Positions 24,125 through 31,058 of a stretch of DNA of 55,564 nucleotides are shown here, piece after piece. This DNA is from JALCSJ01 sp036788835. GTDB lineage: Bacteria; Bacillota; Negativicutes; Acidaminococcales; Acidaminococcaceae. The DNA lies in contig DAIQMR010000013.1 in the NCBI GenBank assembly GCA_036788835.1, positions 1 through 55,564 of the forward strand. The letters run 5' to 3'. Within the stretch, counting starts at the first letter, position 1. Each line of letters starts with the position of its first letter. A model generated the notes under the pieces. That model saw only the letters and a list, made by a program, of their open reading frames with translations. It did not search any database and was not told the origin of the DNA. The translations under genes were made by a program, and so were the position numbers.

Positions 24125-24907
24125 ATGTATCAAGAAGTGTTTCAAGGTTTATTAATTCCTTTTATGGGAACCACGTTGGGTGCTCTTTGCGTTTTCTTTA
24201 TGAAAAAAGAAATGAGCAAATTTCTCCAGAGAATTTTGGCAGGATTTGCCGCAGGAGTAATGGTGGCTGCCTCCATTTGGAGTTTAATTATTCCGGCTAT
24301 TGAGCAATCGGAGCATCTGGGAAAATTATCTTTTATACCAGCTGCCGTAGGTTTTTGGTGCGGCGTTTTGTTTTTATTATTTCTGGATCATGCTATTCCG
24401 CACTTGCATATAGATAGTAACGAATCCGAGGGACCCAAAACCCATTTGTCCAGAACCACCATGATGGTTTTGGCTGTTACTCTTCACAATATTCCCGAAG
24501 GAATGGCTGTAGGTGTGGTTTATGCAGGTTACTTGGCAGGGAACGCAGATATTTCTTTTTTGGGAGCTTTGGCGTTATCCATTGGTATCGCTATTCAGAA
24601 CTTTCCCGAAGGAGCTATTGTTTCCATGCCCTTAAAGGCAGAGGGGATGAGCAAGGCTAAAGCCGCCTGGCTGGGAATTTTGTCCGGTATAGTGGAGCCG
24701 ATAGGAGCTGTATTTACCATTATGGCCGCTAGTTATGTAGTTCCTTTGCTGCCTTATTTATTAAGCTTTGCAGCAGGTGCCATGATGTATGTTGTGGTTG
24801 AAGAATTAATACCGGAAATGGCTGAAGGAGAACATTCTGACGCAGGGACAATTTTCTTTAGCCTTGGTTTTACTATTATGATGATTTTAGACGTGGCCTT
24901 AGGCTAG
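24125..24907 (+). CDS. ZIP-family divalent metal transporter
   Basis: The 260-residue protein has about eight membrane helices and the two ZIP signature helices: TLHNIPEGMAVGVVYAG and IGIAIQNFPEGAIVSMPL (HN-xPEG and QNxPEG, the metal path), with VEELIPE late. It imports Zn2+, Fe2+ or similar ions through the inner membrane. It starts 15 bases after the methylase and is probably co-transcribed with it. Together with the TonB receptor upstream it could form an import route for a metal; this is inference. Confidence 0.92.
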   Translation: MYQEVFQGLLIPFMGTTLGALCVFFMKKEMSKFLQRILAGFAAGVMVAASIWSLIIPAIEQSEHLGKLSFIPAAVGFWCGVLFLLFLDHAIPHLHIDSNESEGPKTHLSRTTMMVLAVTLHNIPEGMAVGVVYAGYLAGNADISFLGALALSIGIAIQNFPEGAIVSMPLKAEGMSKAKAAWLGILSGIVEPIGAVFTIMAASYVVPLLPYLLSFAAGAMMYVVVEELIPEMAEGEHSDAGTIFFSLGFTIMMILDVALG

Positions 24908-24924
24908 AAGGGATATTTTTAAAT

Positions 24925-25998
24925 ATGGAAATTTCACGTAAAGAAACTATACAATGGTTTGAATTTTTTGCCAATCTGCCTGAGGACCAGGAGCTTATGT
25001 CTGACCAGCTGGAAATGGTTTATGCCATTTTTGCCAAGCTGGAAGCAGCGGTGGATAAAAGAAATGCTGGGCTTATGGCAAAAATTCCCGGCTTGAAAAC
25101 TCTTAATCAAAGGACTTATTATGTAGGACCCAATGACAAATTTCCCCAGGGTTGTCGTTCCTGCCTTTTGGGCACCGGCTTAACGGCCATTCGGAAAACA
25201 AATAAGTGTAATCTCCATTGTAAGTTCTGCTATGACTATGGTGATATGGATAATATTGAACCAATCGGAGAAGGCATGTGGTCTATTGGCGGGACTAAGT
25301 ATTACGAAAAAGATATTGATTTGCTTCTGTCAATCTACAAAAAACCCACCGGTGTAGCCTACGTGTATTTAGAGCCATTCATGGAAATCGAGAAATACTA
25401 TAATATCATCAGAAAATTTCATGAGGCAGGAATTTATCAGCACATGTATACCAATGGGACTTTGGCCACGGCAGAAAATCTTCGGGCTCTTGGGGAGGCA
25501 GGGTTGGATGAACTGCGTTTTAATTTGGGTGCCTCAGGCTGCTCGGACAAAGTCATAGCCAATATTGCCCTAGCCAAGAAATACATAAAAAAAGTGGGCG
25601 TAGAAACGCCTATGACACCGGAATTTTATGAAAAATTTCTGGAAAAGAAAGATATGCTTTTAGCAACACAGCTTGATTTTATGAATTGTGCGGAGCTTCA
25701 TTTAGGACCAAGAAACATTGGCAATTATCAGGGTGAAGATATGTATATTGCCAGACAGGGGTATATTTCGCCTCTTTGGAGCAGGGAAATAACCTTTAAA
25801 ATCATGACCATGGCTGCTAAAGAAAATTGGCCCCTGGTAGTTCACGATTGCTCAAATTATACTAAATTCGCACGTGATATTAACCAGGGAGCCAAGGAAG
25901 GCAGGTGGTTCGGTGCCAGCTCCTACGAAGGAGAGTTTACCGAAATACCCTATGAAGTTTTTCTCCCGATTTTACGGGATGCAAGCTTTGTGTTTTAA
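24925..25998 (+). CDS. Uncharacterised radical SAM protein
   Basis: The 357-residue protein has the radical SAM motif CNLHCKFC (Cys95, Cys99, Cys102) followed by YDYGD, and a TIM-barrel-like core with MYTNGTL and LRFNLG. Just before the motif lies GCRSC (Cys77, Cys80), an extra CxxC that could be a structural or second cluster site. There is no SPASM domain at the C terminus. I do not recognise the subfamily or the substrate. It starts 17 bases after the ZIP gene and is probably in the same transcript. Confidence 0.88.
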   Translation: MEISRKETIQWFEFFANLPEDQELMSDQLEMVYAIFAKLEAAVDKRNAGLMAKIPGLKTLNQRTYYVGPNDKFPQGCRSCLLGTGLTAIRKTNKCNLHCKFCYDYGDMDNIEPIGEGMWSIGGTKYYEKDIDLLLSIYKKPTGVAYVYLEPFMEIEKYYNIIRKFHEAGIYQHMYTNGTLATAENLRALGEAGLDELRFNLGASGCSDKVIANIALAKKYIKKVGVETPMTPEFYEKFLEKKDMLLATQLDFMNCAELHLGPRNIGNYQGEDMYIARQGYISPLWSREITFKIMTMAAKENWPLVVHDCSNYTKFARDINQGAKEGRWFGASSYEGEFTEIPYEVFLPILRDASFVF

Positions 25999-26052
25999 GA
26001 GAGTGCTTGAATGTTCTGCCACCGGGCTCACCGGTGTGCAGTCTGTAGTGTA

Positions 26053-26847
26053 TTAACCTTTCGCTGTATCAGCGTACTCAGGAGCGGGAATACCATAACC
26101 GCCGGCTACTTCCTGAATGGAACCGGTGATATAGGCAGAAGCATCGCTGGCGAAGAAGAGAACTGCATTAGCAATATCTTCAGGCTCGCCCATGCGGCCA
26201 AGAGGAACATGACGGAGAAATGCTTTTTGAAATTCCGGACTCATATGAGCTTTTACGGCATTAGTGCCAATCATGCCGGGAGCCACGGCATTAACCCGCA
26301 CTCCTTTATCAGCGTATTGAATGGCAATTTCTTTTGTCATGTAAATAATGGCGGCTTTGGAGGTTGTATAACCTAGCCTTGAGATATCAGGCTGAATACC
26401 ACCAATGCTGGCAATATTTACGATACTGCCGCCACCGTGCTCTATCATGAAAGGAATGGCACAGCGACAGGATAAATATACGCTGGCAATATTAACATGG
26501 AGAATGTCAAAAAATGTTTTAGGGTCTCCGTTTATTAGGTCTAGGTCCTTTTTGGGATTACCAATGCCAAAATTGTTGACAAGAATATCAAATCTGTTTT
26601 CTGCGGCAATAATGGCTTTAATTATATTCTCATAGGAAGAATAATCAAAGGCGTTGTATTCGACGAATTTTACCGGAAGTTTTTCTGCTTCACATTCTTT
26701 TAAGGCATCAGCGGCGGCCTGATCCTTAAGACCGGCTATATAAGTCAAAGCACCGCTGCGAGCGAGAGCTTTGGCACTGGACAAACCAATACCCATAGTC
26801 GCTGCCGTTACAAGAGCTACTTTTCCTTTATTAGAAAATGCTGACAT
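26053..26847 (-). CDS. SDR-family oxidoreductase, close to 7-alpha-hydroxysteroid dehydrogenase
   Basis: The 264-residue SDR has the cofactor motif TAATMGIG (15-21), NNFGIGNPKKDLDLINGD (91-108), catalytic Ser147 (NIASIGG), Tyr160 and Lys164 (GYTTSK), Asn119, and a C-terminal AYITGSIQEVAGGYGIP. From memory, the NNFG-G-P-KDLDL-NGD stretch, the PDISR-GY segment and the SYITGSI-EV-GGY ending are those of the clostridial NADP 7-alpha-HSDH that oxidises the 7-hydroxyl of bile acids. I infer a bile acid substrate. The gene is monocistronic; an extended -10 TGCTATAAT (minus strand) lies upstream. A related steroid or alcohol dehydrogenase remains possible. Confidence 0.85.
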   Translation of the reverse strand: MSAFSNKGKVALVTAATMGIGLSSAKALARSGALTYIAGLKDQAAADALKECEAEKLPVKFVEYNAFDYSSYENIIKAIIAAENRFDILVNNFGIGNPKKDLDLINGDPKTFFDILHVNIASVYLSCRCAIPFMIEHGGGSIVNIASIGGIQPDISRLGYTTSKAAIIYMTKEIAIQYADKGVRVNAVAPGMIGTNAVKAHMSPEFQKAFLRHVPLGRMGEPEDIANAVLFFASDASAYITGSIQEVAGGYGIPAPEYADTAKG

Positions 26848-26963
26848 GTTAAATCCCCCTTTAAAATTTTAATCTGAAACTATAACGTTATTATAGCACG
26901 ATTAATTTTAAAGAGGGAAATTTTGTCATAAACAGTACATGAAGCTCAGTGGTAGAGGGTGTC

Positions 26964-27911
26964 TTACTTGTTGGTTTCTTCCACTAAAAAGTCCGGGGTA
27001 GACAGGTAGCGATTGCCGGAATCCGTTGATAAGGCCACAATAACTTTGCCGGCATTTTCCGGACGGAGAGCTACCTGAGTTGCTGCATACAAGGTAGCAC
27101 CTGAAGAAATACCCAGTAAGATGCCTTCCAAGGCGGCAAATTTCCTAACGGTACTGTAGGCCTGGAAAGTGGAGGCAGTAATAATTTCATCATATATTTT
27201 TTTATCCAAAGTGTCAGGAATAAAATTAGCCCCAATGCCTTGAATTTTGTGAGGACCTGCCTTACCTTGTGATAGAAGAGGGGAATCGGTGGGCTCAATG
27301 GCAATGACTTTAATTTTGGGATTCTGGAATTTTAGATACTGTCCTACGCCGGATAAAGTTCCGCCTGTCCCAACTGAAGCCAGGAAAATGTCTACTTTCC
27401 CATCCGTGTCCTGATAGATTTCCGGACCGGTGGTCCTTCTATGAATAGCCGGGTTAACCGGGTTGGTAAATTGACCGGGAATAAAACTATGAGGATATTT
27501 TTCTGCCAGTTCTTGGGCCTTGGCTACAGCACCCTTCATTCCGGCCTTGCCCGTGGTTAGAACAATTTCTGCTCCGTAGGCTTTAATAAGAGTGCGTCGT
27601 TCTTCACTCATGGTTTCAGGCATGGTCATAATGGCACGGTAACCTTTGGCAGCAGCTACTGCTGCCAGGCCAATACCGGTATTACCGCTGGTTGGCTCTA
27701 TTATTACGGAATCCTTTTGCAAGAGACCATTTTTTTCGGCTTCTTCAATCATGGCCAGGGCAATACGGTCTTTGGCGCTGCCCGTGGGATTATATGCTTC
27801 CAGTTTCACCAGTAAAGTGCTCTTTAGCTTGGCTTCGGCATTATATTTTTGTGGTTCAAAAAGTGGGGTATGGCCAACTAATTGGGCAAAATTTTTATAT
27901 ATATTTTTCAT
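26964..27911 (-). CDS. cysK: Cysteine synthase A (O-acetylserine sulfhydrylase)
   Basis: The 315-residue PLP enzyme converts O-acetylserine and sulfide to cysteine. Visible landmarks: AYNPTGSAKDRIA with the PLP Lys, EPTSGNTGIGLA, the phosphate loop VGTGGTLSGVG, and GISSGATLYAA near the end. The length is normal. It lies 22 bases downstream of cysE on the same strand, as a cysE-cysK operon under a cysteine T-box. Confidence 0.96.
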   Translation of the reverse strand: MKNIYKNFAQLVGHTPLFEPQKYNAEAKLKSTLLVKLEAYNPTGSAKDRIALAMIEEAEKNGLLQKDSVIIEPTSGNTGIGLAAVAAAKGYRAIMTMPETMSEERRTLIKAYGAEIVLTTGKAGMKGAVAKAQELAEKYPHSFIPGQFTNPVNPAIHRRTTGPEIYQDTDGKVDIFLASVGTGGTLSGVGQYLKFQNPKIKVIAIEPTDSPLLSQGKAGPHKIQGIGANFIPDTLDKKIYDEIITASTFQAYSTVRKFAALEGILLGISSGATLYAATQVALRPENAGKVIVALSTDSGNRYLSTPDFLVEETNK

Positions 27912-27933
27912 TATAAACTCTCTCCTTTTATTT

Positions 27934-28626
27934 TCAGGCTCTTAACTTAAGGGACTGATCTTTTTGTTCTAAAACAGTAAGTCTATTAACAGTATTTTGT
28001 AAAGCTGCTACTTGTTTTTGTAAAGCAGCAATTTGATCTTCTATAGGGTCAGGCATATTGTCGTGATCCAAATCAACATCCTGCTCGGTAGGATGCTGGT
28101 GGAGAGAATGTCCTTTTTGGGCTACGATTTGCCCGGGAATTCCTACCACGGTAGAAAAGGGAGGAACCTCTTTCAACACTACAGAGCCGGCACCGATTTT
28201 GGCACCTTCTCCTACGGTAAAAGCACCTAGAACCTTAGCACCGCAGGCGATGACTACATAATCATTAATAGTGGGATGGCGTTTGCCGGTTTCTTTCCCT
28301 GTGCCACCTAAAGTAACTCCTTGATAGAGAGACACATTATTGCCGATGATGGTAGTTTCACCAATAACTATGCCCATACCATGGTCAATAAACAAACCTT
28401 CCCCAATAACTGCACCGGGATGAATTTCAATCCCTGTACAGAAACGTGCTATAGTGGAAATTACTCTTGCTGTGACCAAATAATTATGCATGTAGAAAAA
28501 ATGGGCAGCACGATGAGCCCAGATAGCATGGAGTCCGGAGTAACAGAGCAGTATCTCCAGCGTGTTTTTTGCCGCCGGGTCACGCTCTTTGATTACCTTG
28601 ATATCAGTACGTAAAGTTTTTAACAT
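27934..28626 (-). CDS. cysE: Serine O-acetyltransferase
   Basis: The 230-residue protein makes O-acetylserine from serine and acetyl-CoA. It has the short N-terminal helical domain (LRTDIKVIKERDPAAKN), the catalytic FIDHGMGIVIGETT and left-handed beta-helix hexapeptide repeats (GVTLGGTGKETGKRHPTI, VGEGAKIGAGSVVL). A C-terminal coiled coil (QIAALQKQVAALQNTVNRL) replaces the cysteine-inhibited tail of the enterobacterial enzyme, so feedback inhibition may differ. ATG 28626 has GGAGGAGGGAA upstream; the in-frame ATG 28653 lies closer to the T-box terminator without a proper site. Confidence 0.94.
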   Translation of the reverse strand: MLKTLRTDIKVIKERDPAAKNTLEILLCYSGLHAIWAHRAAHFFYMHNYLVTARVISTIARFCTGIEIHPGAVIGEGLFIDHGMGIVIGETTIIGNNVSLYQGVTLGGTGKETGKRHPTINDYVVIACGAKVLGAFTVGEGAKIGAGSVVLKEVPPFSTVVGIPGQIVAQKGHSLHQHPTEQDVDLDHDNMPDPIEDQIAALQKQVAALQNTVNRLTVLEQKDQSLKLRA

Positions 28627-28655
28627 TTTGTTCCCTCCTCCGGAAAATATCATAC

Positions 28656-28905
28656 AAAAAAGCCATCATCCCTAAAACAGAGACGATGGCTCGTGGTTCC
28701 ACTCTGACAGCAATAAAAAATTGCACTCATGACCTATAACGTAGGTTAGACGAAAAAGCCTAATCAAGTTCAGCTTTTCTGCTCACAAAGGCATTCCATA
28801 TACTTCATTTGGTGGCAAGCTCTCAGCCGGTGACTTGCTTTTTCTGTCAAATGGTGGCATATATGTACTTGTTTTGCTCTCAGCATTTAAAACTATACGA
28901 TTAAC
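28656..28905 (-). promoter_or_regulatory. Cysteine T-box riboswitch of cysE-cysK
   Basis: On the minus strand the leader shows AGTA of the S-turn in ACAAGTACATATATG, an apical stem I with GCTGAGAGCTTGC, the specifier GAATGCCTT (TGC, Cys), then AGAGTGGAACCACGAGCC (the T-box, plus-strand 28689-28706) and a terminator GCCATCGTCTC/GGATGATGGC with T6. Uncharged tRNA-Cys should relieve termination. The codon agrees with the downstream cysteine genes. Confidence 0.92.
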
Positions 28906-28909
28906 GAAC

Positions 28910-28938
28910 AATATACACTGATACTTTATCTTTGTCAA
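28910..28938 (-). promoter_or_regulatory. Promoter of the cysteine T-box operon
   Basis: Minus-strand TTGACA (28938-28933), a 17-base spacer and TATATT (28915-28910) form a near-consensus promoter. Confidence 0.85.
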
Positions 28939-29004
28939 GAGATTTTTGCAAAAAGCATCAGAAAATTTTAGCAAGAAAAAGGTATTAAAACTTCGGAAAG
29001 TCTA

Positions 29005-29013
29005 TGCTATAAT
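29005..29013 (+). promoter_or_regulatory. Extended -10 promoter of potD-like gene
   Basis: TGCTATAAT (29005-29013) is an extended -10 about 35 bases before the ATG at 29048. The matching -35 region (28985-28990) is only AT-rich. Confidence 0.55.
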
Positions 29014-29047
29014 AAAACCGCAAAAATAAATCTGAGGGGGTAGGTAC

Positions 29048-30109
29048 ATGTCTAAAAAATTGGTGAAAATCCTGGCTTTGGTTTTCAGCGTTGCTTTAAT
29101 CGCAGGGTGTGGTTCAAGCGGCAACAAGAAAGGAGCTGGAGAGGAAAAAGTTTTAAATTTATATAGCTGGACGGATTATTTCGCCCCGGAAGTAATTGAA
29201 CAATTTGAAAAAGAAAATAATTGTAAGGTTACTTATGATGTGTTTTCCAACAATGAGGAACTTTTGGCCAAAATGCAGGCCGGTGGCGCACAGTATGATA
29301 TTATTCAGCCTTCTGATTATATGGTTACTACCATGATGAAATTAGGAATGCTGGAAAAACTTGATATGGATAAAATGCCCAACTTGAAGAATATTTCCAA
29401 GGAACTGCAGAAACCGGCTTTTGATCCTACGGGAGAATATGCCCCTGTCTTTACTCATGGTATAACAGGCATTGTTTACAATAAAAAATATATTAAGACT
29501 CCTCCCACATCTTGGGATGATTTATGGAAACCCGAATATAAAGGCCATGTTATTTTACTTAATGACAGCAGGGAAGTGTTCAGCTTTGCCTTGAAGAAAC
29601 ATGGCTGGTCCAACAATACTAAAAATCCCAAGGAAGTGGAAACTGCTTTCAAAGATTTATTGACGCTTAACAAAAACGTTGTGGCTTATGATACGGAAAA
29701 TATTAAACAGAAATTTATTGCCGAAGAAGGCTGGATAGGTTTAATGTGGTCCGGAGACGCAGCCTTTGCCAATAGAGAAAATAAGGATTTGGCTTTTGTG
29801 ATTCCTAAACAGGGAACTTTGATTTGGGCAGATACCTTTGCTATTCCCAAAGGTTGTAAAAACAAAGAACTGGCCGAAAAATTTATTAATTTTATTTACG
29901 ACCCTAAAGTCAGTGCCAAGAACTTTTCTGTAATTAATCTGCCTAATCCCAATCAAGCTGCTGCTCAATATATGTCTGAAGAATATAAGAACAACGCCAT
30001 CATTAAATTGGGAAATGAGAGCGGTAAATTAGGAGAATGGCTGGTAGATATTGGAGATGCCATTACTATGTACGATAAGTATTGGACGGAATTAAAGGCC
30101 AGCAAATAG
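29048..30109 (+). CDS. Spermidine/putrescine-binding lipoprotein, PotD-like (orphan)
   Basis: The 353-residue protein has a lipoprotein signal ending LIAGC (Cys21) and the PotD pattern: LNLYSWTDYFAPEVIEQFEKE, AQYDIIQPSDYMV, GIVYNKK, SWDDLWKPEYKG, MWSGDA, and a C-terminal YDKYWTELK. It should capture polyamines outside the cytoplasmic membrane for an ABC importer. Neither potA nor potBC is next to it, although these genes usually follow one another; the partners must lie elsewhere or be lost. It is monocistronic, with the pfl riboswitch 73 bases downstream. Confidence 0.88.
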   Translation: MSKKLVKILALVFSVALIAGCGSSGNKKGAGEEKVLNLYSWTDYFAPEVIEQFEKENNCKVTYDVFSNNEELLAKMQAGGAQYDIIQPSDYMVTTMMKLGMLEKLDMDKMPNLKNISKELQKPAFDPTGEYAPVFTHGITGIVYNKKYIKTPPTSWDDLWKPEYKGHVILLNDSREVFSFALKKHGWSNNTKNPKEVETAFKDLLTLNKNVVAYDTENIKQKFIAEEGWIGLMWSGDAAFANRENKDLAFVIPKQGTLIWADTFAIPKGCKNKELAEKFINFIYDPKVSAKNFSVINLPNPNQAAAQYMSEEYKNNAIIKLGNESGKLGEWLVDIGDAITMYDKYWTELKASK

Positions 30110-30146
30110 CAGTGGCCGTTTTGTAAGTAAACAAAGAAAAATATCG

Positions 30147-30175
30147 TTGACATTTTGAAAAAAATTGTTTATATT
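30147..30175 (+). promoter_or_regulatory. Promoter of the ZTP riboswitch / pflA-pflB transcript
   Basis: TTGACA (30147-30152), a 17-base spacer and TATATT (30170-30175), starting a transcript just before the riboswitch. Confidence 0.85.
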
Positions 30176-30182
30176 AGGCATA

Positions 30183-30284
30183 TGGTGATCATATGACTGA
30201 CGGATAAGTGGATAAAACCACATGGAGTATGATCGAATAACCGCCGACCGTCTGGGCAGAAAAAGCCCAGACGGTCGGCTTTTT
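30183..30284 (+). promoter_or_regulatory. ZTP riboswitch (pfl motif) with terminator
   Basis: The P1 helix GATCATA (30187-30193)/TATGATC (30228-30234) encloses TGACTGACGGAT, a GTGG-ATAAAA-CCAC hairpin and CATGGAG, followed by the conserved CCGTCTGGGC (30248-30257; the consensus is CCGCCTGGGC). The same bases form the left arm of a perfect 15-bp terminator stem, GCCGACCGTCTGGGC with GCCCAGACGGTCGGC, and T5. Binding of ZTP/ZMP to the aptamer, which signals 10-formyl-THF shortage, should block the terminator and turn on pflA-pflB. Pyruvate formate-lyase makes the formate needed for 10-formyl-THF, so the logic fits. Confidence 0.9.
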
Positions 30285-30312
30285 CATTTCTGGATGGAAA
30301 AGGAGGTTATGT

Positions 30313-31044
30313 ATGACATTAGGGCATATTCATTCCATTGAGTCCATGGGTTTGGTTGATGGACCGGGCATTAGAACCGTTGTTTTCCTGCAGGGATGTA
30401 ATTTGCGCTGTTGTTTTTGCCACAATCCTGATACATGGACAACAGAAGGGAAACTAACTTTGTCTCCCGAAGAACTGGTGGCAAAACTAGTTCGCTTTAA
30501 GCCCTATTACGGTACACGGGGCGGAGTGACATTTTCTGGAGGGGAACCTTTATTGCAGAAAGATTTTCTCCTTGAAAGTTTAAAACTATGTAAAGCAGCA
30601 GGAATTTCCACCTGTTTGGATTCAGCCGGTTGTGGCTGCGGTAATTATTCGGAGATTTTAAAGTATACGGATTTAGTGCTTTTGGACATTAAGCATTACA
30701 CTGCTGATGGCTATCAAAAGATTACAGGTTGTCCCATGGAAGAAATCAATGTTTTTCTCAAGGCCTTGGATAAAGAAGGCACTAAACTTTGGATTCGTCA
30801 TGTGGTCGTACCGGGTTTAACGGATGGCAACGAGCATTTACAAGGCTTACGGGAATATCTCAAAACACTGCAAAACGTGGAACGGGTTGAACTGCTGCCC
30901 TATCATGTGTTAGGCGTTTACAAGTATAAAAACTTAGGTATTCCGTACCGGTTAGAGGGAGTTCCTCCCATGGAACCGGAGAAATTAGAAGAATGGCAAC
31001 GTCTGATGAATGAGGATTTGCAAAGAACTGATAATAAAATATAA
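30313..31044 (+). CDS. pflA: Pyruvate formate-lyase activating enzyme
   Basis: The 243-residue radical SAM enzyme installs the glycyl radical on PflB. It has the CNLRCCFCHNPD motif (CxxxCxxC), GVTFSGGEPLLQ and DIKH, in the order of PflA, and a length near the usual 246. AAAAGGAGG precedes the ATG. It lies upstream of pflB, the reverse of the E. coli order, with 14 bases between them, so both are under the ZTP riboswitch. Confidence 0.95.
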   Translation: MTLGHIHSIESMGLVDGPGIRTVVFLQGCNLRCCFCHNPDTWTTEGKLTLSPEELVAKLVRFKPYYGTRGGVTFSGGEPLLQKDFLLESLKLCKAAGISTCLDSAGCGCGNYSEILKYTDLVLLDIKHYTADGYQKITGCPMEEINVFLKALDKEGTKLWIRHVVVPGLTDGNEHLQGLREYLKTLQNVERVELLPYHVLGVYKYKNLGIPYRLEGVPPMEPEKLEEWQRLMNEDLQRTDNKI

Positions 31045-31058
31045 GGAGGATGTAAATT

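Noticed and set aside
28783..28974. A 63-codon minus-strand frame before cysE
   Set aside because: It runs through the promoter and stem I of the cysteine T-box and has no ribosome site.
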